This document shows, piece after piece, positions 44,907 through 55,472 of a stretch of 64,000 nucleotides of DNA. A program made the position numbers and the translations under genes. The notes beneath the pieces are model-generated. The model did no database searches, was not told the origin of the DNA, and was given only the letters and a program-made list of their open reading frames with translations. Source of the DNA: Roseobacter litoralis Och 149 (GTDB lineage: Bacteria > Pseudomonadota > Alphaproteobacteria > Rhodobacterales > Rhodobacteraceae); contig NC_015730.1 in assembly GCF_000154785.2 (NCBI RefSeq), positions 3,929,501 to 3,993,500 on the forward strand, in the 5' to 3' direction. Numbering within the stretch: position 1 is the stretch's first letter; each line of letters starts with the position of its first letter.

Positions 44907-47699
44907 TTATCCCTGCTCTGGCACGAGAATCTCCCGTTTGCCGACGTGGTTTGCAGGCGAAACGAGACCCTGATCCTCCATCTGCTCGACCAGACGGGCG
45001 GCTTTGTTATAGCCGATGGCCAGTTTGCGCTGGATGTAGCTGGTTGAGCATTTGCGATCCTTCAGGACCACCTGCACGGCCGTGTCATAAAGCGCGTCTT
45101 CACCATCGGTGTTTCCGCCCAGACCCAGCACCGCGTCGATACTGCTTTCTGCATCCTCGGACGGCCCCTCTACCACGCCATTGACGTAGTCAGGTTCACC
45201 GAATGCCTTGAGGTGATTGACGATTTCCTCGACCTCTTCGTCAGACACAAAAGGACCGTGGCAGCGGATGATCTTTGCCCCGCCCGCCATGTAAAGCATG
45301 TCACCCATGCCCAGAAGTTGTTCCGCGCCCATCTCTCCAAGGATTGTCCGGCTGTCGATTTTCGACGTGACCTGAAAGGAAATCCGCGTCGGGAAGTTCG
45401 CCTTGATCGTGCCCGTGATCACGTCCACCGAGGGGCGTTGCGTCGCCATGATAAGGTGGATGCCAGAGGCCCGCGCCATCTGCGCCAGACGCTGAATGCA
45501 GGCTTCGATTTCCTTGCCGGCCACCATCATCAGGTCTGCCATCTCATCAACGATCACGACGATATAGGGCAGCGTCACGGGCGTGTTTTCTTCCGTCTCA
45601 AAGATCGGCTCGCCGGTATCATCGTCAAACCCGGTCTGGACGGTGCGGCTGAACATCTCGCCCTTGCTGAGCGCCTCGCGCACACGGCCATTGTAACCCT
45701 CAATGTTACGCACGCCCATTTTCGACATCTTGCGATAGCGTTCTTCCATTTCACCGACCACCCATTTCAAGGCGACAACCGCCTTTTTCGGGTCGGTCAC
45801 AACCGGTGAAAGCAGATGTGGAATGCCGTCATAAACGCTCAGTTCCAGCATTTTGGGATCAATCATGATCATCCGGCATTCCTGAGGCGACAGCTTGTAC
45901 AGCAACGACAGGATCATCGTATTGATCGCAACGGATTTACCGGACCCCGTGGTCCCGGCAATCAAAAGGTGGGGCATTTTGGCGAGATTGGCCACGATTG
46001 GATCGCCGCCGATATCCTTGCCCAAGGCAAGCGGCAGGCGCATGTTCGTGTCGCCAAAATCCCGGGCAGACAGGATTTCGCGCAAGACAACCTTTTCGCG
46101 CGTGTCATTGGGCAGTTCGATCCCGATCACGGACCTGCCCGGCACAGTTGATACCCGCGCAGAAAGGGCCGCCATCGACCGCGCGATATCATCAGCCAGA
46201 CCAATCACCCGGCTTGCCTTGAGACCCGGAGCAGGCTCCAGTTCATACATGGTCACGACCGGGCCGGGACGCACGGCGACGATTTCGCCCTTAACGCCAT
46301 AGTCATCGAGAACGGACTCCAGCATGCGCGCATTTTCCTCAAGCGCTTCATCGCTAAGCTGCAGGCGCGGTATGTCTATCGGGTTTTCCAGCAGGTTCAG
46401 CGGCGGCAGTTCGAAACCGGGGTGGGTGTCATCGAACGACAGCGTCGGCTGGGCTTCGGCTTGCGCACGCCGTGAGGGTTGAACCGGTTTTCGCACAGGC
46501 TGCTGCACAACGCGGCGCGGTTCCGGACGGGGAATTTCGATGACTTCGTCAACGCGGGCTTCGGGCATCTCAAATGATGCCGTGTCTTCTACTTCCGGCT
46601 CTGGTGCCTGCGCATGCCGCGCAGTGAGCGGTGGTTCAGGCCGCACAGCCGGGGATGTATCCAGCACCAGCGGATCCGGGCCACGCCCGCGTCCGCGCGT
46701 CAACGGGGCCGTCGTCGGGACATGCACTGCGGTGCTTGAGCGCACGCGGGATTTGATCACATCCGCGATGCGCGCCTTTATTCTGTCCTCGCCCGGACCT
46801 TCTTCGACATCGGGTGCGTCGGGCTGTGTGACCAACTCCGGTTCGGGCATTGCGTCTGGTCGACGCACAAGGCTGGGCATGCGGGCAAACAAGCCGCTTT
46901 TCTGCTCAGGCTCAGGTGTCTCGAACATCATGTTCTCAGGCATCGGCGCAACTTCGGTTTGCGTAAGCGCTGCCATTTCCTCCGCCTGCGCCCTGCGTTC
47001 GGCGCGCCGCGCCGCAATTTCTTGCGCGGTAGAGACGGCGCCCTGCGCACTACGGCCCAGCAAGGTCATCAATCCAGCGTAAAGCATCACAAGACCCATC
47101 AGCAGAAAGCGCCCGATCCGCGCAACCTCTGCGCGCGTAAAGCCCAAAACGAAGCCGCCAAACACAATGATACCAACGGCCATCAGCAAGGACATCAGCT
47201 TCACCGTGACGGTCGAACCAACAGGCAGCAGCGTCAGAATTGCGCCCATTACCGTATCACCAAACAGGCCGCCCAACCCAAAGCTATGAGTATCGAGCCA
47301 ATTGCCATCCGGTGTCAGCGTCGCCGCATAAATCGACCCCAGTGCAATCGCAATCGGGGCGAAAATCAGGCGACCCAAGGCGCGCTCCGCCCCGGTGTGC
47401 AGTGCAAAACGCGCGCCCCAGGCCAAAAGCACAATCCCGATGCCCCAGGCACCCCAGCCCACGATCATGAACAACGGTGCCGCAATCGAGGCCCCGATCC
47501 GCCCCATCCAGTTCTGGACCGTCGCGTCGGTTGATACCATCCAATTGGGATCATCCGGCGTGTAGGATGCAATCATCGCGCAGGCCATCGCACCGAGGAT
47601 CATCAGCGCCAGACCGAAAAGCTCTTTCCCGCGCTTTTCCATCGCCTCCGCCATGTTGCTGTCGAAAAGTGGATCCCGCCCGCGTGTCTGAAATGCCAT
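44907..47699 (-). CDS. ftsK: DNA translocase FtsK
   Basis: FtsK pumps DNA at the septum and activates XerCD at dif. The product is 930 aa from the ATG at 47699 (AAGGG 10 bases upstream; an in-frame ATG at 47738 is weaker). Four membrane helices occupy about the first 180 residues. A proline/acid-rich linker follows to about 440. The motor has Walker [14 protein letters not shown], a DPKMLELS segment and [13 protein letters not shown]-terminal winged helix (gamma domain) follows ([24 protein letters not shown]). It is downstream of an aminotransferase gene by 23 bases. Confidence 0.96.
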   Translation of the reverse strand: MAFQTRGRDPLFDSNMAEAMEKRGKELFGLALMILGAMACAMIASYTPDDPNWMVSTDATVQNWMGRIGASIAAPLFMIVGWGAWGIGIVLLAWGARFALHTGAERALGRLIFAPIAIALGSIYAATLTPDGNWLDTHSFGLGGLFGDTVMGAILTLLPVGSTVTVKLMSLLMAVGIIVFGGFVLGFTRAEVARIGRFLLMGLVMLYAGLMTLLGRSAQGAVSTAQEIAARRAERRAQAEEMAALTQTEVAPMPENMMFETPEPEQKSGLFARMPSLVRRPDAMPEPELVTQPDAPDVEEGPGEDRIKARIADVIKSRVRSSTAVHVPTTAPLTRGRGRGPDPLVLDTSPAVRPEPPLTARHAQAPEPEVEDTASFEMPEARVDEVIEIPRPEPRRVVQQPVRKPVQPSRRAQAEAQPTLSFDDTHPGFELPPLNLLENPIDIPRLQLSDEALEENARMLESVLDDYGVKGEIVAVRPGPVVTMYELEPAPGLKASRVIGLADDIARSMAALSARVSTVPGRSVIGIELPNDTREKVVLREILSARDFGDTNMRLPLALGKDIGGDPIVANLAKMPHLLIAGTTGSGKSVAINTMILSLLYKLSPQECRMIMIDPKMLELSVYDGIPHLLSPVVTDPKKAVVALKWVVGEMEERYRKMSKMGVRNIEGYNGRVREALSKGEMFSRTVQTGFDDDTGEPIFETEENTPVTLPYIVVIVDEMADLMMVAGKEIEACIQRLAQMARASGIHLIMATQRPSVDVITGTIKANFPTRISFQVTSKIDSRTILGEMGAEQLLGMGDMLYMAGGAKIIRCHGPFVSDEEVEEIVNHLKAFGEPDYVNGVVEGPSEDAESSIDAVLGLGGNTDGEDALYDTAVQVVLKDRKCSTSYIQRKLAIGYNKAARLVEQMEDQGLVSPANHVGKREILVPEQG

Positions 47700-47722
47700 A
47701 CCCTTTTTACCCTTCATATTTT

Positions 47723-48904
47723 TCACGGATACAAACAATCGCGGATCATCTGGATGCCCCGCTCAGTTTCCGCTTTTGGAGCCACCATCGCAGCCCGAAT
47801 ATATCCCTGGCCGGGGTTTACCCCCTCCCAGTCCTGCGCCAGATAGCCACCCGGCAAAACCCGCACACCGGTTTCGCGCCAAAGCTTCACCGCCGCCTGT
47901 TCATCGTTTTCGACCGGTAACCACAGGAAAAATCCGGCATCCGGGCTTGCATAGCCCGGCACATTTCCCAAAATCCGGTCTGCAATTTCGTATTTTTCGA
48001 CGTAAAGCGCGCGGTTTTCGCTCACATGCACCTCGTCATTCCAAACCGCGGCGGCAGCCATCTGCAAAGGCAAGGGCAAAGGCGCCCCCGCATAGTTTCG
48101 CAGCTGCTTGATTTCCGTGATGTTTTTTGCGCCACTTGCAACAAACCCGGAGCGAAGCCCCGGCAGGTTGGAGCGTTTGGACAAGGAGTGGAAAATCACA
48201 ACGCGGTCCGGGTCTGCGCCGATGTCTTGTGCGATCTGCAACGCCCCGATGGGCGGCGCGCCGCGATAAATCTCAGAATAACATTCGTCTGCAAAGACTT
48301 TGAAGTCGTATTTTTCGGCCAGTACGATCAGATCACGCCAATATTCCGCACTCGCGACCGCCCCTTGTGGGTTGGCCGGTGAGCAGATGTAGGCCGCTGT
48401 CGTACGGTTTAGGGTTTCCTCAGACAGGGACGAAAAATCAGGCAGATGACCGTTTTCGACCGTCGCAGGCACCATCACAGGGTCCGCGCCGACAGACAGG
48501 GCGGCGATCATATAGACCTGATAGAACGGGTTTGGCATCAAAATTGCGGGGCGTTGTCCGTTTTTCGTCTCCGGACACAGGGCCATAACCGCGTTATACA
48601 ACCCTTCCCGCGTGCCGTTGAGGGCCATGACCTGCGTGTCCGCATCGACGGGCACGCCGTAGCGACGATGCACAAAGCTCGCGATGGCCTGACGCAGTTC
48701 AGGCGCGCCATCATTGGGCGGATAGCTGTTGAACCCGGCTGAATGTTCGTTGATGACTTCCATAACCCATTGAGGAAAAACATGTTTCGGCTCACCAATG
48801 GTCATGTGAACAGGCACGCCGCCGCCCTCATGCACGTCTAAAAGAGCGCGCAGGCGCGGCCAAGCATGTGCCGGAAGGTTCGAAAACCGCTCTGGATACA
48901 TCAT
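47723..48904 (-). CDS. Class I/II aminotransferase (DapC-like)
   Basis: The 393-aa PLP enzyme of fold type I starts at the ATG at 48904. [38 protein letters not shown] and [10 protein letters not shown] are visible. The PLP lysine is in [16 protein letters not shown] and the substrate arginine in the C-terminal GYIRAAMV. The pattern GTREGL with [13 protein letters not shown] fits the succinyldiaminopimelate transaminase group, making it a candidate for lysine/DAP synthesis, but related enzymes act on other keto acids. It lies upstream of ftsK. Confidence 0.85.
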   Translation of the reverse strand: MMYPERFSNLPAHAWPRLRALLDVHEGGGVPVHMTIGEPKHVFPQWVMEVINEHSAGFNSYPPNDGAPELRQAIASFVHRRYGVPVDADTQVMALNGTREGLYNAVMALCPETKNGQRPAILMPNPFYQVYMIAALSVGADPVMVPATVENGHLPDFSSLSEETLNRTTAAYICSPANPQGAVASAEYWRDLIVLAEKYDFKVFADECYSEIYRGAPPIGALQIAQDIGADPDRVVIFHSLSKRSNLPGLRSGFVASGAKNITEIKQLRNYAGAPLPLPLQMAAAAVWNDEVHVSENRALYVEKYEIADRILGNVPGYASPDAGFFLWLPVENDEQAAVKLWRETGVRVLPGGYLAQDWEGVNPGQGYIRAAMVAPKAETERGIQMIRDCLYP

Positions 48905-49009
48905 CAAAACTGCCTCAGTCGGGATCGTTATCGTCCCGTTGTCCCTAAGGTAGCCAAGCTGACGCCTTGCGTCCACAAAAACGCGCAGCTTTATCGCAGT
49001 TTGTGTCTT

Positions 49010-50338
49010 TTAGGCCAAAGCCCGTTCCGCCGCCGTTCCCAGACGCAAAAGGGATTCCTCACGGTGCGGCGGTGCCATCAGCATAAGCCCGCAACTGGGC
49101 GTATCCGTTGGCAGGCTCAACGCGCAAAGCCCCATCAGATTGCCAATGCGCGTATTGCGCAGCGACATCAGGTTTTCTGTGACGTAATAGTCGTGATCCG
49201 TGTTCAACCTGTTCAGATTCGGCGGCAAAATGGGTGCCGTCGGCAAAATGACCGCATCAAACCCGGCCGTCGCTTGATGGTAAGAAACGCGGGCCGCCTC
49301 AAGTGCTGCCCAAGCAGCGACATAATCCGGCCCGGAATGGTTCTGGCCAAGACGAAAGCGCTTGAGAATTTCCTGATACATCGCGTCCGGGTTCGCCTCG
49401 ATCACGTCGCGCCACAGCCCATAGGCCTCGGCGGTATATAGGCATGTGGTCAGGGCCATCGCATCGTTTACCGCGTCGATATGGATCTCCTCTATCTGCG
49501 CCCCCGCCTGTTCCAGCTTGGAAACAGCGGTGGAAAACGCTTCTGCGGGACCGCTGCGTACATCTTCCATCGCGATGGTGTTCAGCACCGCCAAACGCCT
49601 GCCGACAAGGGATGCCCCGGATAGATCCGCCGCCCTGCCCCCTTGCAGCACCGCCAGCATCAGCGCTGCATCCTCGACAGAACGGCACAGCTGGCCGACC
49701 GTATCAAAGCGCGCAGCGAGAGGCACGACCCCTTCAAGGCTCAGCCGCCCCGACGTCGTCTTGAGACCCACAAGGTCGTTCCAAGCCGCCGGAATACGCA
49801 CCGAACCGCCGGTATCAGAGCCAACACCAACAGCCGCCAGATCGAACGCCACAGAGGCCGCCGCACCGGAAGAAGACCCGCCCGGCACCGCGCCCTCATC
49901 ATTGACGCAAGGCGGCGTCGCCGTGCTGGGGTTATAGCCCAGACCAGAAAACGCCAATTCGCTCATATGTGTCTTGCCGAGACAAACAAGCCCGGCGGCG
50001 GTGGCGTTTTGCAGCACCTGTGCATCCTGATCAGGCACGCGATCCTTCAAAAGCAGCGATCCCGACTCAGTTGCAACACCCGCCGTATCGAACAGATCCT
50101 TCCAACTGATCGGCACACCATCCAGCAGCGAACGACGCTGACCACTGCGCGCGCGATCCCGGGCGGCTGCCGCTTCGTTCAAGGCACGCTCTGCTGTCAC
50201 ACGGGCGTAAATTCTATCCCGTAACGGATGTGCGCTGATCGCATCCAGATAGGTTTGTGTGAGATCGACCGGGTCGATTTCCCCCGTGGCGATCCCCCTG
50301 CCCAGATCAGCCGCCGTCATTTTGAGCCAAGCCTGCAT
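49010..50338 (-). CDS. Amidase signature-family hydrolase
   Basis: The 442-aa enzyme has the Ser-cisSer-Lys triad elements: lysine in GVPISWKDLFDTAG, the cis-serine in PGGSSSGAAASVA and the nucleophile serine in GSDTGGSVRIPAAWNDLVGLK. I chose the ATG at 50338 because GGGGGAA lies 8 bases upstream; a longer frame to 50470 would cover the divergent promoter region. The family includes GatA, but no gatB/gatC is near and LQNATAAGLVCLGKTHMSELAFS is not GatA-specific, so I call a general amidase. Confidence 0.9.
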   Translation of the reverse strand: MQAWLKMTAADLGRGIATGEIDPVDLTQTYLDAISAHPLRDRIYARVTAERALNEAAAARDRARSGQRRSLLDGVPISWKDLFDTAGVATESGSLLLKDRVPDQDAQVLQNATAAGLVCLGKTHMSELAFSGLGYNPSTATPPCVNDEGAVPGGSSSGAAASVAFDLAAVGVGSDTGGSVRIPAAWNDLVGLKTTSGRLSLEGVVPLAARFDTVGQLCRSVEDAALMLAVLQGGRAADLSGASLVGRRLAVLNTIAMEDVRSGPAEAFSTAVSKLEQAGAQIEEIHIDAVNDAMALTTCLYTAEAYGLWRDVIEANPDAMYQEILKRFRLGQNHSGPDYVAAWAALEAARVSYHQATAGFDAVILPTAPILPPNLNRLNTDHDYYVTENLMSLRNTRIGNLMGLCALSLPTDTPSCGLMLMAPPHREESLLRLGTAAERALA

Positions 50339-50426
50339 GCCATTCCCCCCGAAGCTTTCGATTTGTGCGACGGTAGCGACGCAACCGCGCATGGACAATC
50401 CCCCCGCCCCGACCATATTCAGACCT

Positions 50427-51653
50427 ATGACCTTTGACAGTGACATTTTGATCGTAGGGGGCGGGCTCAATGGGCCGGCTCTGGCTTTGGCGTTGGCTCA
50501 GGCCGGACACAGCGTGACGATGATCGATTCGGTACCCCTGATCAGCCGCAAGACCCCCGGTTTTGATGGCCGCTCTTATGCGATGGCGCTGACCTCGACA
50601 CGGCTGTTGCAGGCAATTGGCGTATGGGATGCGCTGGAACCTCACGCGCAGGCGATGCTGGACATTAAAGTGACCGATGGCCGTGCTGGCGAAGGGCCTT
50701 CACCGTTTTTCATGCATTTCGACCACGCCGAGATCGAAGAAGGTCCCATGGGCTATATGGTCGAGGACAGACACCTCAGGCCCGCCTTGCTGAGCGCTTC
50801 GGACGCGCATGAAAACATTCAGACGCTGCACGGTGAAACAGTGGTTTCGCAATCGGCAGAGGCAACAGGCATATCGGTGGCACTGGCAAGCGGGCGCGTC
50901 CTGACGGGCAGGCTGCTTGTGGGTTGTGATGGGCGCGGGTCCGGCACAGCCACGCGCGCCGGGATCAAACGCACGGGCTGGGACTACGGCCAGACGGCCT
51001 TGGTCTGCGCGGTTGAACACGCATTGCCGCATCATGGCGTCGCACATCAATTCTTTATGCCGCCGGGGCCGCTGGCGATCCTGCCCCTGACGGGCAACCG
51101 TTCATCCATCGTCTGGAGCGAAACTGCCGAGAACGCCGCGCGGATCAATGAGATGCCCGACGATGCCTATATCGACGTCCTCAAACCAAGGTTCGGCAGT
51201 TTTCTGGGCGATATTTCACGCGTCGGCGCGCGCTACACGTACCCTTTGTCGCTGTCGCTGGCGAACACGCTGATCGCGCGCCGGGTCGTTCTGCTCGGCG
51301 ACGCAGCCCATGGCGTCCACCCGATTGCAGGTCAGGGACTGAACGCCGGGGTTCGCGATATCGCCGCACTGGCCGAGGTTCTGACGGACGCAAAACGGCG
51401 CGGCGAAGACATCGGCACCGAGGGCGTGCTGTCGCGCTATCAGGAATGGCGTCGGTTTGATAATACCACTTTGGCGCTGGCCACGGACACATTCAACCGG
51501 CTGTTTTCAAACGACAACCCTGTGTTACGAGCCGTCCGTGACATTGGCATGGGGATTGTCGGCAATATGCCCGCATTGCGTCGGAGTTTCATCCGCGAAG
51601 CCGCCGGTCTGACCGGAGAGTTACCCAAGCTGCTGAAAGGCCAAAGGCTCTAG
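50427..51653 (+). CDS. UbiH/UbiF-family FAD monooxygenase
   Basis: The 408-aa flavoprotein hydroxylase is of the ubiquinone-biosynthesis type. The N-terminal FAD motif is DILIVGGGLNGPALALALAQAG; the second FAD motif is VVLLGDAAHGVHPIAGQGLNAGVRDIAALAEVL, characteristic of UbiH/F/I/L. It probably hydroxylates a ring position of the ubiquinone precursor; which one cannot be told. It is divergent from the amidase gene (88 bases) and ends at the palindromic element at 51654. Confidence 0.92.
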   Translation: MTFDSDILIVGGGLNGPALALALAQAGHSVTMIDSVPLISRKTPGFDGRSYAMALTSTRLLQAIGVWDALEPHAQAMLDIKVTDGRAGEGPSPFFMHFDHAEIEEGPMGYMVEDRHLRPALLSASDAHENIQTLHGETVVSQSAEATGISVALASGRVLTGRLLVGCDGRGSGTATRAGIKRTGWDYGQTALVCAVEHALPHHGVAHQFFMPPGPLAILPLTGNRSSIVWSETAENAARINEMPDDAYIDVLKPRFGSFLGDISRVGARYTYPLSLSLANTLIARRVVLLGDAAHGVHPIAGQGLNAGVRDIAALAEVLTDAKRRGEDIGTEGVLSRYQEWRRFDNTTLALATDTFNRLFSNDNPVLRAVRDIGMGIVGNMPALRRSFIREAAGLTGELPKLLKGQRL

Positions 51654-51752
51654 AGCGTCTGACGAAATATCTGGAACATCAAGCATCACGTAACGGGTTG
51701 AAATCTTTGATTTCAGGCAGCGTTACGTGGTTCAGGTTTTTCGCATGACGCT
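51654..51752. repeat. 99-bp palindromic element between converging genes
   Basis: The element is a long imperfect cruciform. Outer arms AGCGTC and GACGCT extend inward with CGAAA/TTTCG and CTGGAAC/GTTCAGG matches. Inner arms CACGTAACG (51687-51695) and CGTTACGTG (51721-51729) are perfect, and the apical stem is TGAAATC/GATTTCA around TTT. It fills exactly the space from the stop of the UbiH-type gene to the stop of the Trm112 gene. Its form suits a REP/REPIN-like dispersed repeat that doubles as a bidirectional terminator. Confidence 0.75.
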
Positions 51753-51938
51753 TTAGTCCAGCACCCGCGCCTCATCCGTGAGCATCACCGGAATGCCGTT
51801 GCGAATAGGGTAGGCGAGATTCGCAGCTTCCGAAATCAATTCCTGGCGCTCCTGATCATATTTCAGCGTCGCGTGGCTGCGCGGGCAGATCAGGGCTTCG
51901 AGCATGCGGCGGTCAAACACCACTTCGGTCTCGCTCAC
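51753..51938 (-). CDS. Trm112 family protein
   Basis: The 61-aa protein of the Trm112/YcaR type has [25 protein letters not shown] and [17 protein letters not shown], which match the family. Trm112 activates methyltransferases in eukaryotes; small bacterial versions are less well understood. Only one cysteine of the zinc knuckle remains (ICPRSH), so it probably does not bind zinc. It begins within the stop codon of the Lon-domain gene (51935-51938) and is the last gene of a four-gene minus-strand run. Confidence 0.88.
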   Translation of the reverse strand: MSETEVVFDRRMLEALICPRSHATLKYDQERQELISEAANLAYPIRNGIPVMLTDEARVLD

Positions 51939-52579
51939 TGCATCATCTCGCTCTCTTGCCCACCGCGCAATTGGTACTCCATCAGCGTGACCAGCGTCTC
52001 GCGGCGGGTGGTCAAAGATGGGGCTTCAAGCAGCGCTTGTTTGTCCTCGGGATCAAAATCAAGCATCATCGACAGTGAATTGACCAGCAATTCGTCATCC
52101 GCTTCTTTCAGGGTTTCCCAGTCCGCCGACAGCTCACGCGCATCAAAATACCGCTCCAGCAGCTTTAAAAAGCCTTTGCGCTGGAACGCTGTATCGGTTT
52201 CATCCGGGCCAAGGTCCCGGTCAAACCCGTCCCAGACGACATCGCAGCGTCGGTAGGGCGTGAACCCTTCAATCTCTTTGACGACGCGGAACCGGGAAAC
52301 ACCACCAAGTGTGATCAGATAGCGGCCATCTTCGGTCTCGGAAAACTGCATGATCCGCCCGGCACATCCGATGGTGTGCAACCCGGTTCCGGCACGGCCC
52401 GGCACCTCATTGGGCTGTATCATTCCGATCAACCGTTCACGCGTTTTCAGCGCATCCTCCAGCATCTGAAGGTATCGCGGTTCGAAAATATGCAGTGGCA
52501 ATCGGGACCGGGGAAGCAACAAAGCTCCGCCCAATGGAAAGATTGCAATCGTGTCAGGCAATTCTGAAGCTTTTATCAT
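51935..52579 (-). CDS. Lon substrate-binding (LON) domain protein
   Basis: The 214-aa protein consists of a stand-alone LON N-domain: [71 protein letters not shown]. It has no AAA or protease domain. Such proteins probably bind unfolded substrates or act as adaptors, but the role is not settled. It lies between the thioredoxin-TPR gene and Trm112, and is coupled to the latter. Confidence 0.92.
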   Translation of the reverse strand: MIKASELPDTIAIFPLGGALLLPRSRLPLHIFEPRYLQMLEDALKTRERLIGMIQPNEVPGRAGTGLHTIGCAGRIMQFSETEDGRYLITLGGVSRFRVVKEIEGFTPYRRCDVVWDGFDRDLGPDETDTAFQRKGFLKLLERYFDARELSADWETLKEADDELLVNSLSMMLDFDPEDKQALLEAPSLTTRRETLVTLMEYQLRGGQESEMMQ

Positions 52580-52606
52580 AATGGGGAACCTAGCCCGCCC
52601 GAACGA

Positions 52607-53524
52607 TCAGGCAAATATGATGGAGCTAAGTTTGCGCCGCCCATTCAGAACAATCGGGTCATTCGGCTTAAGCGCCTCGAATATCGTGAACAATTGCGCC
52701 TTGGCCGCCCCGTCATTCCATTCCTGATCGCGCCGGAAAAGTTCCAGCAACTCGGCCACGCCGCCCTCGACATCGCCGTTCGCGTGCATGGCCTGCGCCA
52801 GATCGAACCGCGCCTGATTGTTGTCCGGGTCTGCTGCAACGGCGGCTTTCAACTCGTCAACGGGGCCTGCACCCTCGGCCTGACGGGCAAGTTCAAGCTG
52901 CGCAAAGGCCGCTTCCAGCTCAGGCGCTTTTGAAATCTCTGCCGGTGCGCCGTTCAAAATCGCCTCTGCCTGATCGAGTTCGCCCATCGCGATATGGGCC
53001 CTCACCATGCCACCGTAGGCCGCCGCATGTTTCTCATCCTCGCCCAATACGGCGGCGAAGGTCTGCGCCGCATCCGCCGCCGCCCCTTCGGTCAGCATTT
53101 CTTCGGCCGCAGCCACCGCATCGGCCAGGCCATCTCCGGGCGCTTCACCACCGGTAGCTTTCACCACACGGTCCACAAACGCCTTGATTTCAGATTCAGG
53201 CAACGCCCCCTGAAACCCGTCAATCGGTTGCCCTTTGGAAAACGCATAGACGGTCGGGATCGATTGGATCTGCAACTGTCCGGCGATCATCTGGGCTTCG
53301 TCCACGTTGATCTTGACCATCTTGACCGCGCCCTTTGCCGCGCGCACAGCGGCTTCAAGCTGGGGACCAAGCGTTTTACACGGTCCACACCAAGGCGCCC
53401 AGAAATCGACGATCACCGGCACCGTCTGGGACGTGTCAACCACATCCGCCATGAATGTCGCTTCGGTTGCGTCTTTGATCAGGTCATCCGCTGCGGGTGC
53501 AGCCCCCAAATTCAGGTCCATCAT
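52607..53524 (-). CDS. Thioredoxin-TPR co-chaperone (YbbN/CnoX-like)
   Basis: The 305-aa protein has an N-terminal thioredoxin domain (about 20-125) with VIVDFWAPWCGPCKTLGPQLE and QLQIQSIPTVYAFSKGQP. A TPR-like helical region follows to the end (AQTFAAVLGEDEKHAAAYGG, ELKAAVAADPDNNQARFDLAQAMHANGD). Unlike E. coli CnoX, which has SxxC, this one keeps the redox-active CGPC, so it may reduce substrates as well as hold them. AAGGA precedes the ATG. It lies downstream of xth. Confidence 0.93.
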   Translation of the reverse strand: MMDLNLGAAPAADDLIKDATEATFMADVVDTSQTVPVIVDFWAPWCGPCKTLGPQLEAAVRAAKGAVKMVKINVDEAQMIAGQLQIQSIPTVYAFSKGQPIDGFQGALPESEIKAFVDRVVKATGGEAPGDGLADAVAAAEEMLTEGAAADAAQTFAAVLGEDEKHAAAYGGMVRAHIAMGELDQAEAILNGAPAEISKAPELEAAFAQLELARQAEGAGPVDELKAAVAADPDNNQARFDLAQAMHANGDVEGGVAELLELFRRDQEWNDGAAKAQLFTIFEALKPNDPIVLNGRRKLSSIIFA

Positions 53525-53578
53525 CGTGTTATCCTTCCGCCTGCGCGTCTAGCGTTATATGGGAGGCAAATTGCTTTT

Positions 53579-54367
53579 TCAAAGGTCAAATTGCGCAAAA
53601 ACCGGGGCGTGATCGCTGGGCTTTTCCCAGCCTCGCGCACCGCGAACGATGCGGCTGTCGTGACCCGCTGCGGCGATATCCGACGTGGCCCAGACATGAT
53701 CCAGCCGCCGCCCCTTGTCCGCCGCATCCCAATCGGCAGCGCGGTAGGACCACCAGCTGAAGAGCTTGCCCTCAGGAATGTCCTGCCGGGTGATATCGAC
53801 CCAGCCACCGGCGTCTTGCGTTTGCGCCAGATGCTCAACCTCGATGGGCGTGTGGCTGACAACTTTCAGCAGCTTTTTATGATCCCATACATCGTCTTCG
53901 CGTGGGGCAATGTTCAAATCACCCACAAGGATTGATTTTTCAGGCTTTTGCGTATGAAACCAGTCGCGCATTTCCGTCAGGTAATCCAGTTTCTGACCGA
54001 ATTTTTCGTTCACTTCCCGGTCCGCGACGTCTCCGCCTGCTGGGACGTAAAAGTTATGCACCGTCACGCCGTTTTCCAATCGGCCCGCGATGTGGCGCGC
54101 GTGTCCCAATGCAGCAAAGTCTTCGGCAGCGGCTTCTTCCATCGGGATTTTGGACAGAATGGCCACCCCGTTGTAGCCCTTTTGGCCGCGTGCCACGACA
54201 TGCGCGTAACCTGCGGCGGCGAAAGCATCCAACGGCATCTTGTCGACAGGGCTTTTGCATTCCTGCAGGCACAGGACATCGGGCGCTTCTTCGGTCATGA
54301 GTTTCAGCACGAGGCCTTCACGCAACCGCACAGAATTGATGTTCCAGGTTGCTAACGAGAAAGCCAT
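53579..54367 (-). CDS. xth: Exodeoxyribonuclease III / AP endonuclease
   Basis: This 262-aa metal-dependent enzyme of base-excision repair has the EEP nuclease residues: Asn9 in TWNINSVR, Glu in LCLQECK, the VGDLNIAPREDDVWD block with the catalytic Asp and Asn, LDHVWA, and the terminal KPSDHAPVFAQF His-Asp pair. GGAG precedes the ATG. It heads the run xth, thioredoxin-TPR, LON-domain, Trm112. Confidence 0.95.
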   Translation of the reverse strand: MAFSLATWNINSVRLREGLVLKLMTEEAPDVLCLQECKSPVDKMPLDAFAAAGYAHVVARGQKGYNGVAILSKIPMEEAAAEDFAALGHARHIAGRLENGVTVHNFYVPAGGDVADREVNEKFGQKLDYLTEMRDWFHTQKPEKSILVGDLNIAPREDDVWDHKKLLKVVSHTPIEVEHLAQTQDAGGWVDITRQDIPEGKLFSWWSYRAADWDAADKGRRLDHVWATSDIAAAGHDSRIVRGARGWEKPSDHAPVFAQFDL

Positions 54368-54482
54368 AGAGATACTCCGCCATTGAGATTCTGCGGCACC
54401 CTAAACACTGCGCGCCGCTGGCACCATGCCCAACCGTGACGGATCGTGTTTTCTTTTGAGGGGGGTTCTACCCGCGGACCAG

Positions 54483-54511
54483 ACAAAAAAAGACCGGGCA
54501 TAAAGCCCGGC
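54483..54511 (-). terminator. Intrinsic terminator after the CenR-like regulator
   Basis: On the minus strand GCCGGGC-type arms (CCGGGC at 54494-54499 with GCCCGG at 54505-54510) form a stem followed by a run of seven T. It lies about 110 bases after the regulator's stop codon. Confidence 0.8.
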
Positions 54512-54623
54512 CAAGTCCAACAGGGAGGTGCATGTCAAAAACCCGGACATGCGCGGGATATCTATGTTTAGCAAAAGATGGTTAACAGATTCTTGATTCA
54601 TATCAAAAACTGCGAGAAATTTC

Positions 54624-55310
54624 TTAAGCCATTAGTCTGTATCCACCAGATTCTGTAACCAGCAGACGCGCATTTGACGGGTCCGGTTCAATTTTCTGAC
54701 GCAAACGGTAAATATGCGTCTCCAACGTATGCGTTGTGACCCCGGCATTATATCCCCAGACCTCGTGCAAAAGAACATCGCGCGCCACCACACCCTCGGT
54801 CGAGCGATAGAGGAATTTCAGAATATTGGTTTCCTTTTCCGTCAGGCGAATTTTCTTTTCGTCTTCGGTAATCAGCGTTTTCATCGCAGGCTTGAATGTA
54901 TAGGGCCCAAGCTGGAACACCGCGTCTTCTGACTGCTCATGCTGTCTGAGTTGCGCGCGTATCCGCGCCAACAGCACGGGAAATTTGAAGGGTTTGCTGA
55001 CATAATCATTGGCGCCGGCATCCAGACCCAAAATCGTATCAGCATCACTATCGTGCCCGGTCAGCATCAGAATCGGGCTTTTCACACCTTGCTTGCGCAT
55101 CAAACGGCATAATTCGCGACCGTCCGTATCTGGCAGCCCCACATCAAGGATCACAAGATCATAGAGCGCCTCCTTGGCGCGCACCATCGCATCCGCGCCG
55201 TTTGCCGCTTCAAAGACATCAAAGTCTTCGGTCATGATCAACTGTTCGCTCAGCGCGTCGCGCAGATCATCATCATCATCTACCAACAGGATTTTCTTTA
55301 ACTGTGCCAT
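54624..55310 (-). CDS. cenR: OmpR-family response regulator, CenR-like
   Basis: The 228-aa protein has a receiver domain (KILLVDDDDDLRDAL, phospho-acceptor Asp56 in LVILDVGLPDTDG, Lys in DYVSKPFKFPVLLARIRAQLR). A winged-helix DNA-binding domain follows (IRLTEKETNILKFLYRSTEGVVARDVLLHEVWGY, THTLETHIYRLRQKIE). The overall pattern matches the CenR group that controls envelope genes in Caulobacter and Rhodobacter; no sensor kinase is adjacent, as is usual there. GAGGCGG lies upstream of the ATG at 55310. The gene symbol is by similarity. Confidence 0.82.
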   Translation of the reverse strand: MAQLKKILLVDDDDDLRDALSEQLIMTEDFDVFEAANGADAMVRAKEALYDLVILDVGLPDTDGRELCRLMRKQGVKSPILMLTGHDSDADTILGLDAGANDYVSKPFKFPVLLARIRAQLRQHEQSEDAVFQLGPYTFKPAMKTLITEDEKKIRLTEKETNILKFLYRSTEGVVARDVLLHEVWGYNAGVTTHTLETHIYRLRQKIEPDPSNARLLVTESGGYRLMA

Positions 55311-55472
55311 CTGCCGCCTCCGTTTTGCCCTATTAGACTTGTGCATTTCAAAGCGATCTCACAAGCTTGTGTGCTCACGCCTCACGGCCTCGTGTTACAA
55401 AGCGGCTCAAATGTTTCAATTCCATCCGAATTGCCCTAGATCGAGGCATGATTTGTCAGGCATTGTAACATC

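Noticed and set aside
54401..54601. 66-aa minus-strand frame between xth and the CenR-like gene
   Set aside because: It spans the terminator hairpin and has no ribosome-binding site or family match; judged non-coding.
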